Source: CAZEDM01 sp964511075 (lineage in GTDB: Bacteria > Zixibacteria > MSB-5A5 > RBG-16-43-9). Taken from it: a stretch of DNA of 33,983 nt. The first letter of the stretch is position 1, and each line of letters starts with the position of its first letter. Shown piece after piece: positions 23,799-29,824 of this stretch. Below the pieces are notes generated by a model. The model was not told the DNA's origin and did not search any database. It worked only from the letters and a program-made list of their open reading frames with translations. The DNA is taken from positions 1 to 33,983 of the forward strand of contig CAZEDM010000015.1 of NCBI GenBank assembly GCA_964511075.1. The letters run 5' to 3'. The position numbers were made by a program, and so were the translations under genes.

Positions 23799-23972
23799 AG
23801 GAACCTAAGATTTGGTAGAGCTTTAAGGTAAGTAAGCTACCCTAGAAACACTATATCCTTGGGGGGTCTCACTTCTTTTGCAATAAATAAAAATGGTCTG
23901 TTCGCTCTTCCGCAACGAACAGACCGTCTGCTACTCATTTACCTACAGGTTACTGAATGGTTAGGTTTTTTT
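23799..23972 (+). ncRNA. Probable ~174-nt non-coding RNA of unknown class (6S-like closing stem)
   Basis: Two tandem promoters, the second a perfect consensus, drive a short region with no credible ribosome site and strong folding. The 5' AACCTAA (23802-23808) pairs exactly with 3' TTAGGTT (23961-23967), closing the molecule. Inside are GGTA/GCTT...AAGC/TACC (23814-23841) and a perfect 10-bp hairpin GGTCTGTTCG / CGAACAGACC (23895-23904 with 23916-23925). A terminator ACCTA/TAGGT plus T7 ends it at about 23972. A closed rod with internal bubbles recalls 6S RNA, but no 6S sequence motif is recognised. It may also be a control RNA of the replicon. Confidence 0.6.
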
Positions 23973-24111
23973 ATGAGCAGCAATTCTATTATATATAGTA
24001 TGACAGTTAAATCTTTTTGTCAAGAAAAACTTGTCAGATATATGTTTAACAAATCCGACAAGTACCGATTCCTACTTGGGTATTGGCTATTCATATATAC
24101 TTCTTCAGTTC

Positions 24112-24169
24112 AGCGGAGGGAATTTATGTCCAATTTTAAGTGGACTGTATTTTCTGACCTCCGCTTTTT
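24112..24169 (+). terminator. Large terminator-like stem after the ncRNA, with nested hairpin
   Basis: AGCGGAGG (24112-24119) pairs with CCTCCGCT (24158-24165) and is followed by T5. Inside is GTCCA / TGGAC (24128-24132 with 24141-24145). A further stem ACTTGTC / GACAAGT lies at about 24030-24061. It could terminate a second short RNA beginning near 24020. Confidence 0.55.
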
Positions 24170-24224
24170 CATTTGAAGTCTGCCTCTTTGAGTAATAATC
24201 TTGAAATAGCGGTGGGTTATAATA

Positions 24225-24920
24225 ATGGCTGAGAACTCTAATTTAAAGTTGTTGATACTTTCGGTTTTATTCTCTGCCTTAGCCCATGCAATCGCCGTCT
24301 TATTTTCAAATCTTATCTATCATGAAATAACAAGCAGTAACCCTTTATTAGAATATGATATAGCTCCTCCAGCACATCATGTGAGTGTAAAGATACAGAC
24401 TCATATATATCAAGGTTTCTTCTGTAATAGTGGTGATAGAATAGCTGAAAAAGTTATAGCGGTAATATCGTTTCCTAGTGGGTGTTCAATTATTGATGGA
24501 GCAACTACTCCAACAGACAAAACAGTTAAACCCTATCTGACTTATCCTGACTCTAACTTAGCAGAAATAAAAGTCCCAGATGGGCTTTCTCCTCCACAAG
24601 GTGTATTTTTTTCATTTCTAACTGAGGGTCCAGATTCTGCTAATATTAAAGTTGATTTAAGTGGTAAGGGAATAGTCGGATCTCAAAGGATAAAACCGGG
24701 AAGAGAAACATTTTATACTGATAGATTTATTTATATTTTGATGTTTTCATTTATCTTTTTGATAACTCTGTTCGTTTATTTTCTATTATATAGAACAAAA
24801 AAGATTTATAAAGCTGAGATTGATCGTATTGCCGCAAAGAGAAATAGTCTACAAGAGTTTGTTCTTACACAATTTGGAGGAGGGCCTCGATTAAGTACTA
24901 GGCCTCCAAATGAAAAATAA
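24225..24920 (+). CDS. Membrane protein with two transmembrane segments, unknown function
   Basis: A 231-aa protein. Transmembrane helices lie near residues 6-30 and 168-190, so the central ~135 residues should be outside the cytoplasm; this part has two Cys (about 66 and 86) and looks beta-rich, with repeated PxG turns. The C-terminal cytoplasmic segment ends in a basic, proline-containing tail. No family recognised. The next gene follows after 9 bases with its own strong ribosome site, so they form a pair. Confidence 0.6.
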   Translation: MAENSNLKLLILSVLFSALAHAIAVLFSNLIYHEITSSNPLLEYDIAPPAHHVSVKIQTHIYQGFFCNSGDRIAEKVIAVISFPSGCSIIDGATTPTDKTVKPYLTYPDSNLAEIKVPDGLSPPQGVFFSFLTEGPDSANIKVDLSGKGIVGSQRIKPGRETFYTDRFIYILMFSFIFLITLFVYFLLYRTKKIYKAEIDRIAAKRNSLQEFVLTQFGGGPRLSTRPPNEK

Positions 24921-24929
24921 GAGGAGGGA

Positions 24930-25505
24930 ATGAAAATGCCTAAGTTCAGTATTTATGTTCTTGTGTTGTTCACTTCCGCTTTATTCATCAATTTAGCTTA
25001 TTATAGGCTGGTTGTTATTAAAGAAGTTAAGAAAGATATAGATAAGTTTAGGCTGTATGCACTAAGGGATAGATTTATTGAATTCTTAACTGAGGGTAAG
25101 TTGTCTTATAATGATGTTGTTTTTCAAACATTTTACAAGATAACTAACGATACTGTCGCGATAACTGATCAACTTACATTTAAGACGTTAGTTCAGGCGG
25201 CACGAATGAGTCATGAAGAATTAGAGGGCGCTAGCCAGGTATTTAATGAACTAGAGCATAGAGACGAGTCAGTTAAGAAGGCTGTTCAGGAGTATATAGA
25301 AACAGTTCTTGAGATAATGCTGCATAATAGTTTTCTACTCCGTCTTGCGTTGTGGGCAACTGGAGCAGGGTTTAAGTTCCTACCCAAGATTACGCAGTTT
25401 TCCAGATACTGTGTCAATAGAGTCGGATTTTTTGAACTACAGAAGGAAGCCTATAAAGCTTATAGTGGACATAAACAATATGAAGCTAAAATCTTGGCAG
25501 CTTAG
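24930..25505 (+). CDS. Membrane-anchored helical protein, unknown function
   Basis: A 191-aa protein with one N-terminal transmembrane helix (about 7-25) followed by a charged, largely helical body; a moderately hydrophobic helix lies near 133-150. GAGGAGG sits about 5 bases before the ATG. It is co-transcribed with the preceding membrane protein and followed by a strong terminator. No family recognised. The pair may form a membrane complex; nothing shows what it does. Confidence 0.6.
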   Translation: MKMPKFSIYVLVLFTSALFINLAYYRLVVIKEVKKDIDKFRLYALRDRFIEFLTEGKLSYNDVVFQTFYKITNDTVAITDQLTFKTLVQAARMSHEELEGASQVFNELEHRDESVKKAVQEYIETVLEIMLHNSFLLRLALWATGAGFKFLPKITQFSRYCVNRVGFFELQKEAYKAYSGHKQYEAKILAA

Positions 25506-25520
25506 TCGGTATGCAACCTT

Positions 25521-25552
25521 AAGCCAATCACGACATCGTGATTGGCTTTTTT
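25521..25552 (+). terminator. Rho-independent terminator after the membrane-protein pair
   Basis: AAGCCAATCAC (25521-25531) and GTGATTGGCTT (25538-25548) form a perfect stem with a 6-base loop followed by a T run. Confidence 0.9.
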
Positions 25553-25576
25553 CTTTGAATTTAGGAGGAATATTTA

Positions 25577-25768
25577 ATGGATGAGATTAAGGCAGGAGAT
25601 GTCGTCCAACTTAAGTCCGGTGGTCCCAAGATGACGGTAAGAAGTGTTACGGGCAGGGAATGTAAGTGTCAATGGTTTGATGAGAGCAAACTTACCAGTG
25701 GGATGTTCCGGTTGGCATCCCTGATTAAAGTTGAAGAGGATGAGAAGGGAGAAAAAAACAGTAGATAA
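25577..25768 (+). CDS. YodC-like (DUF2158) small protein
   Basis: A 63-aa protein with the DUF2158/YodC text: KAGDVVQLKSGGPKMTV at the start, CKCQWFDE in the middle and MFRLASLIKV at the end. The family is a short, SH3-like beta-barrel of unknown function, often on plasmids and prophages. TTAGGAGG lies about 8 bases before the ATG. A terminator precedes it and no clear promoter lies between, so transcription may leak through or start inside. A structured RNA follows directly. Confidence 0.85.
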   Translation: MDEIKAGDVVQLKSGGPKMTVRSVTGRECKCQWFDESKLTSGMFRLASLIKVEEDEKGEKNSR

Positions 25769-25770
25769 CA

Positions 25771-25950
25771 AGTCCTGAAGAAGTAGTGCAGGTGTTCTTA
25801 ACGCCCTCACTACATTCCCTTTGAAGGAAAAGAAGTGAGGGTATACGAACGAGAACAGGTAGGACAAAGGACTCGCCGCCTCCGCAAGGGAGACAACGAG
25901 TCCTTATCTTACCAAAAAAGCAAGCCGTCTTTTCAGACCGCTTGCTTTTT
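25771..25950 (+). ncRNA. Strongly structured RNA of unknown class, ending in a terminator
   Basis: A rod of successive stems separated by internal loops: GTCCT (25772-25776) with AGGAC (25861-25865); TGTTCT (25793-25798) with AGAACA (25852-25857); CCCTCACT (25804-25811) with AGTGAGGG (25834-25841); TTCC with GGAA at the tip. Next is GGACTCG (25869-25875) with CGAGTCC (25897-25903), capped by CTCC-GCAA-GGGAG with a GNRA loop. A terminator then closes it. No start codon with ribosome site is seen. AGTCCT can also pair with AGGACT (25868-25873), so alternative folds exist. It may be a 3' UTR of the YodC-like gene or an independent RNA. Confidence 0.55.
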
Positions 25951-25959
25951 ATTTTGGTA
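25910..25959. terminator. Long terminator with extended stem, probably bidirectional
   Basis: GCAAGC (25920-25925) pairs with GCTTGC (25940-25945) and the stem continues outward as TACCAAAA (25910-25917) with TTTTGGTA (25952-25959). A and T tracts on both sides allow termination in either direction. From 25960 to 26206 I see only a hairpin AGGGATG / CATCCCT near 26015-26040. Confidence 0.75.
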
Positions 25960-26206
25960 TCCCCTATTTCTTGCCTGAACGAGGGTTAGTGGTTTTTTAT
26001 TTCTGAAAGAGAAGGGATGCCCCGGAAAGAAGGGACATCCCTACCAAGCTGCGCTTTCCCTCTTTCCCCCATTCAAGAGAGATACCGGCCGACACAGGAT
26101 TTTTGTTTTAACACAGGCTTGGTATCTAAATTGTAGCAGAAAGTATTTTGTTAAGTCAATGTCTTAGTTTATAATCCCCTACCCCCTGCCCAGGTTCAGG
26201 GCTTTG

Positions 26207-26235
26207 TTGACATTCTTTCTTACCTCTGCTATGAT
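26207..26235 (+). promoter_or_regulatory. Promoter of the coiled-coil ORF
   Basis: TTGACA (26207-26212), 17-base spacer, TATGAT (26230-26235); transcription would start about 15 bases before the ATG. Confidence 0.7.
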
Positions 26236-26256
26236 GGAGCTGCTAACTTTTATCTA

Positions 26257-26691
26257 ATGCTTATACCAACAGAAAAACAACAAGATAACCTTATAAAAAC
26301 CTTACACGAAGTGGTCAAAGACGAAATCCGACCCTTGAGGGACGACATCACCGAATTCAAAAATGAGATTCTATCCAGCGAGGATAAAATTGCGAAGGAC
26401 TTAAAAACAGTTCGGACAGAACAGGCAGATTTTATTATAGGTCAGCAGAGGCAAGATAATCAAATTGATGTTTTAGAAAACCGAATGAAGCGAGTAGAAA
26501 GTGAACTACCACCGAGCAAGCTCGGTGGCTTCTTCAGCCGAACAAGTTCGGCTGATCCCTGTGTGCCAGGCATGCCCGGCACACAACGATTATTAGGGGA
26601 CTGGCCGTCCCCTAAAAACCCCTGCTCTGTAAGGATGCCATTCATCCCACAAGCAAGCTTGTGGGTTTTCTGGCATAGATTTATAAATTAG
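26257..26691 (+). CDS. Coiled-coil protein whose C-terminus is made of hairpin-repeat sequence
   Basis: A 144-aa ORF. Residues 1-84 are a highly charged coiled coil (KTLHEVVKDEIRPLRDDITE, then DVLENRMKRVESEL), a real-looking protein of the phage/plasmid coiled-coil type. From residue ~85 the reading frame passes through five palindromes, and the text PSKLGGFFSRTSSAD etc. is low-quality protein with Pro, Gly and Cys. Either the true gene ended near here and hairpins inserted into its 3' end, or the tail is translated without function. It has its own consensus promoter. Confidence 0.55.
   Translation: MLIPTEKQQDNLIKTLHEVVKDEIRPLRDDITEFKNEILSSEDKIAKDLKTVRTEQADFIIGQQRQDNQIDVLENRMKRVESELPPSKLGGFFSRTSSADPCVPGMPGTQRLLGDWPSPKNPCSVRMPFIPQASLWVFWHRFIN
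26509..26676. repeat. Cluster of five strong hairpins, three with a central CAAG
   Basis: H1 CCACCGAGCAAGCTCGGTGG (26509-26528); H2 with 10-base arms TCAGCCGAAC / GTTCGGCTGA around AA (26534-26555); H3 TGTGTGCC / GGCACACA (26560-26585) around GGCATGCC; H4 TTAGGGGAC / GTCCCCTAA (26593-26615); H5 CCCACAAGC / GCTTGTGGG around AA (26646-26665), nested within ATGCCA / TGGCAT (26635-26676). H1, H2 and H5 share the centre C-AA-G although their arms differ. Confidence 0.8.
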
Positions 26692-26844
26692 GAATTAAAC
26701 CAACTACCACTCCTGTTGGTTCAACGGCCATTAGTATCGTATTTTCCTACTTTCGAGTTAAACAAGATGGATGAGAATAGGATAATCAGGAAATCAGAAA
26801 CAGGGCAATAGAATCTGCAGGATATAAACAAGGAATGTAACACG

Positions 26845-26877
26845 GGAGCGATCTTTATTAAAGGGTCGCTCCTTTTT
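26845..26877 (+). terminator. Rho-independent terminator, near copy of the one at 15418
   Basis: GGAGCGA (26845-26851) and TCGCTCC (26866-26872) plus T5. The whole unit is nearly identical to 15418-15449, including AAAGGGTCGCTC. An additional hairpin AACCAAC / GTTGGTT lies near 26698-26721. Confidence 0.8.
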
Positions 26878-26941
26878 ATTTGCTGGAGAATCAATTTGCT
26901 ATAAAAACTGGGGATTTCTTCAGAAAAACAACAAAAAATCC

Positions 26942-26970
26942 TTGACAAAAGGGAGAATATTGCTTTACTT
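26942..26970 (+). promoter_or_regulatory. Promoter of the RHH regulators
   Basis: TTGACA (26942-26947), 17-base spacer, weak -10 TTACTT. Same AAATCCTTGACA start as the promoters at 23701 and 29585. Confidence 0.5.
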
Positions 26971-26979
26971 TGATTTGCG

Positions 26980-27040
26980 CATCTACGGAAATATACTTCT
27001 ATAGATGTGGGGATCTGTTACTTTGGGAGGGAGGTAACAG
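26980..27040 (+). promoter_or_regulatory. Leader hairpins before the first RHH gene
   Basis: CATCTA (26980-26985) with TAGATG (27002-27007), then CTGTTAC (27015-27021) with GTAACAG (27034-27040). The second loop holds GGGAGGGAGG, a ribosome-site-like run that is not the one used. Possible post-transcriptional control. Confidence 0.45.
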
Positions 27041-27060
27041 GATAAAAAAGGGGTGATCTC

Positions 27061-27312
27061 TTGAAAGAAACCACACCTAAAAGCGAATATATCAGGATAA
27101 GCTTAACCCTACCTGATTCGCTTGACCGGGTATTGCAGAATGTCGGCAATGAAGCCCGGGCACAGGGAGGCTATAAGCTTCCCAAGACAATGATTATCAG
27201 AGCGCTTGTTCATCTTCTGATGAGGCTCAATGTTGATGTAAGCGGTGTCAAAAGCGAGGAGGAACTCTTAGATAGGTTTCTGGAAGCAGCAAGGGCTTAT
27301 AAAGGTAAGTAA
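27061..27312 (+). CDS. Ribbon-helix-helix-like plasmid regulator (first copy)
   Basis: An 83-aa protein starting with TTG, with GGGGTG upstream. A beta strand (YIRISLTLP) then two helices (DRVLQNVGNEARAQ; KLPKTMIIRALVHLLMRL) give the RHH/CopG-like order, followed by a C-terminal helix EEELLDRFLEAARAYK. It is a paralogue of the next gene: the block KLPxxxIIRxLVxLM and the tail EEELLxRxxE match. It probably binds operator DNA in plasmid control or partition. Confidence 0.65.
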   Translation: MKETTPKSEYIRISLTLPDSLDRVLQNVGNEARAQGGYKLPKTMIIRALVHLLMRLNVDVSGVKSEEELLDRFLEAARAYKGK

Positions 27313-27409
27313 CTGGTAAAACAGGGCTTAGGGGTTCTAACCTTTTATTTTTTTCGTTTCGATTTGCATAAATGAATATAAGATTAAAAACATAAACATG
27401 GAGGAAGCA

Positions 27410-27637
27410 ATGTCTGATAAAACTTCAATAGCTGCTATGCTCACCAAAGAGCAGATCGAATACCTTGAGGATATATCAAGAAAGATGAAGCAAACAGGCG
27501 GAGCCAAACTTCCTCGCTCAGCTATCATCAGAAATCTTGTAAGGCTCATGGGTCACTTGAGGCCCAATGTAAGGAAGGTGAAAGACGAGGAGGAGTTGCT
27601 TTCAAGGCTGGTTGAAAGCATGGAAAACTATAGATAA
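27410..27637 (+). CDS. Ribbon-helix-helix-like plasmid regulator (second copy)
   Basis: A 75-aa paralogue of the preceding gene, sharing KLPxxxIIRxLVxLM and DEEELLSRLVESMENYR. I start at ATG 27410 because GGAGG lies 5 bases upstream; an ATG at 27398 in the same frame adds 4 residues but has no such site. The N-terminal strand is shorter. Tandem paralogues suggest gene duplication followed by divergence; they could form heterodimers on one operator. Confidence 0.65.
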   Translation: MSDKTSIAAMLTKEQIEYLEDISRKMKQTGGAKLPRSAIIRNLVRLMGHLRPNVRKVKDEEELLSRLVESMENYR

Positions 27638-27792
27638 GTCCTCTACTGTGAAAACCGATCTATGGGGCTAATTGCATAACACCTAATAATAATTGAATAA
27701 AATGAAAGACAAAGGAGGTGAGAGTGATAGAGAGGCTAATTTTGCTCAGAGGTATAGAAAACCATGCACAGATATGCTTTGGGAGGATAAAA

Positions 27793-28971
27793 ATGAGAAG
27801 GATACTTTTTATAGCGAGGATTATCACCATCTCAGCTACGATTTTTGGCTGTGCTGCACTCACAAAGTATGGGATGTATTACAAAGAAGCAGAGAAATCC
27901 TATAAACAGGGAGACTATGACAAAGCTGTCTCTAACAGTGTGGCTTCTCTGAAGGAAAAGCCGGATTATGAAAAAAGTATTGCTCTACTTAACGAGGCAG
28001 CGCCGCTTGCTTATGAAGAACACAAAACCAGCGCAGAAAAACAGGAGGCTATGCGGAATTGGGATGGAGCTGTACATGAGTACAGGATTATAGAACATCT
28101 GGTTAACCTGGTATCTTCGGTTGGCAGGGATTTTCCAACAATTGATGTAAGCAGTAAGAGGGAAAAAGCCTGCCAAAATGCCGCAGAATCACACTACCAG
28201 CAAGGTCTGTCTTTCTTGAACACTGGGCAATCGAAAGATGCTGCTGTGGAGTTTCGAAGGGCAAAGGAATTTGTGCCAAGTTACAAGGATTGCGAGACTC
28301 TTTACACTAAAGCAAGGCAGGAAGCCATAAAAAGGATCGCTGTCATGCCCTTTGAAGACCTTACCGGAAAGGAAGTTCTGTTTGGAAGCATCGGGGATCT
28401 CCTTACTTCCCATATTATCAGTGCAGCTTTGAATAGCCAGCCGGAATTTCTGGAATTTGTTACCCGTGACTATCTTAACCAGCTTTTTGCAGAACAGAAT
28501 ATAGGAAAAACCGAGCTGATCGATGCAGGGAGTGCCACTCAAATGGGAAAGATATTGGGTGTCAATGTATTCGTTTTCGGTAAAGTCCTTTCGATAATAT
28601 CCAATTATCCCCAGGAAAAAGTCACTCGTAACAAAGGCACTGCTAAAGTCTATGAGAAGAAACAGGAAAGAGTAGTCTATGCAGCATGGGAGGCTCATGA
28701 AAAGAGAGGTTCTGTTAAAATCAATGCAAGCTATCAGATTATTGACGCAGAAACAGGGAGAGTCCTGACACATGGCACTCCGAGCTATGAGGAAATAGAT
28801 GTAGCTAAGTGGGCACGTTATGAAGGAGACGAAAGGGCCTTACCGCGGGACATACACGAGCTTTGCACAGTTATGGATACTGAGATAGATCCTCCTGAAG
28901 CTCTGGTAAACAAGGCATTGACTAATCTCGGAGATAAGATAGCTTCTGAAATAACAGGATTTTTCAAGTAG
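27793..28971 (+). CDS. Lipoprotein with TPR-like region and CsgG-like domain
   Basis: A 392-aa protein. A signal peptide (MRRILFIARIITISATIFGC) ends in a lipobox-like FGC, with Cys20 as the likely lipidated residue. Residues ~25-180 are helical repeats of the TPR kind (YYKEAEKSYKQGDYDKAV; QGLSFLNTGQSKDAAVEFRR). From ~185 a CsgG-like domain begins with IAVMPFEDLTG and continues with LGVNVFVFGKV. CsgG proteins form outer-membrane secretion pores or associate with them. I chose ATG 27793 with GGGAGG before it; a second good start (AAAGGAGG plus GTG 27724) lies in the same frame and would add 23 residues before the signal peptide. Confidence 0.7.
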   Translation: MRRILFIARIITISATIFGCAALTKYGMYYKEAEKSYKQGDYDKAVSNSVASLKEKPDYEKSIALLNEAAPLAYEEHKTSAEKQEAMRNWDGAVHEYRIIEHLVNLVSSVGRDFPTIDVSSKREKACQNAAESHYQQGLSFLNTGQSKDAAVEFRRAKEFVPSYKDCETLYTKARQEAIKRIAVMPFEDLTGKEVLFGSIGDLLTSHIISAALNSQPEFLEFVTRDYLNQLFAEQNIGKTELIDAGSATQMGKILGVNVFVFGKVLSIISNYPQEKVTRNKGTAKVYEKKQERVVYAAWEAHEKRGSVKINASYQIIDAETGRVLTHGTPSYEEIDVAKWARYEGDERALPRDIHELCTVMDTEIDPPEALVNKALTNLGDKIASEITGFFK

Positions 28972-29013
28972 AGATATTTTGGCGATCGCTCCCCTAAAAG
29001 ATTCTTCGCAACA

Positions 29014-29053
29014 AAAATACCCAGGTTTGTCTTGACAATGCCTGGGTATTTTT
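29014..29053 (+). terminator. Rho-independent terminator after the lipoprotein
   Basis: AAATACCCAGG (29015-29025) pairs with CCTGGGTATTT (29041-29051) with a T run. Confidence 0.85.
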
Positions 29054-29096
29054 ATAGCCAGGGATTAAGCCCCACTCTGCCAATAACTACAGCACC

Positions 29097-29429
29097 TTAT
29101 CCCAAGTGAGCCTTCAGAAGTCTGCCTCTTGAGCCATGTCTCATCCTCCTTATAGCTTTCTCTCTTATCTGCCTGACCCTCTCACGGGTCAACCCAAACT
29201 TCCCCCCTATTTCCTCAAGCGAGAATGATCTCTCCTAATTTATCCCAAAATACAGGCTTATTACCTCTGCTTCCCTCCCCGAGAGAGTCGAGAGGACATG
29301 CTTCACATCTTGTTTGAGAGAATTCTCTACAAGAGCCGCGTCCGGAGACGGCTGTTGTTGGTCCTCCAAAACATCAAGGAGCCTGTATCTATCCTCATCT
29401 TTCCCAAAGGTAGATTTTCCTTGCAGAAA
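29097..29429 (-). pseudogene. Decayed sigma-70 (RpoD-like) C-terminal fragment
   Basis: On the minus strand, from about 29429, the text reads STFGKDEDRYRLLDVLED, QPSPDAALVENSL, then VLSTLSGREAEVISLYFGIN, a TAG at 29235-29237, and SFSLEEIGGKFGLTRERVRQ and IREKAIRRMRHGSRGRLLKA before TAA 29097-29099. This is sigma regions 3.2-4, including the -35-binding HTH of region 4.2. The premature stop and lack of any upstream sigma domain (a TGA closes the frame at 29432) show a truncated remnant. Readthrough of TAG is possible but not supported. It is the only trace of a sigma gene in the window. Confidence 0.75.
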
Positions 29430-29584
29430 TCATCTGTTATTACATATAATGTTGTCACAGAGGTGTCCACACCGATCATGAGTCAGTTCCTTTTCCACAG
29501 GTTTAGGACCTTAGGCTGACTTTAATCAGCGGACGCCTTTTTTCAAATTCAAGTATTATTTACACCAAACGTTTAAGAAAATCC

Positions 29585-29613
29585 TTGACATGCTATTGAA
29601 CATTCCATTTATT
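29585..29613 (+). promoter_or_regulatory. Promoter upstream of parA with a long leader
   Basis: TTGACA (29585-29590) with a TTTATT -10 after 17 bases, and the same AAATCCTTGACA start as two other promoters. About 210 bases of leader follow, with CTTC/GAAG plus a T7 tract (near 29660-29690) that may be an attenuator, and ATATC...GATAT near 29698. I see no gene in 29430-29824. Confidence 0.45.
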
Positions 29614-29824
29614 TGGGAAAAATAGGATATGTTACAAACATGTTTTGGTATAGTTAAAGTCTTCTATTGAAGGCAAACCTTGTTTTTTTACTCATATATC
29701 GCGGGATATAGCAGGGTTTAAGTCTGCCTCAACTAAGACTAAAGCGATTGATTTATCGTATTAGTAAGTCTGTTTTAACAGGTCAGAAATTAGTAGATAG
29801 TTGTAGAAGGAGTAAAAAGCTTAT

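Noticed and set aside
23859..24176. 105-aa plus-strand ORF over the ncRNA and following stem
   Set aside because: It runs through a strong hairpin, a T7 terminator and another terminator stem, has no ribosome site and no recognisable domain.
27693..27905. 70-aa ORF MKDKGGESDREANF in another frame at the lipoprotein start
   Set aside because: It overlaps the lipoprotein frame, which has a lipobox and conserved domains.
24177..29136. AAGTCTGCCTCTTTGAG (near 24176) resembling AAGTCTGCCTCTTGAG (near 29120) and similar text near 165 and 29710
   Set aside because: The shared core is about 13 bases; matches of that length are expected by chance in 34 kb on two strands, and flanks do not match.
29298..29519. 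73-aa plus-strand ORF
   Set aside because: It overlaps the sigma fragment that is well supported on the other strand.
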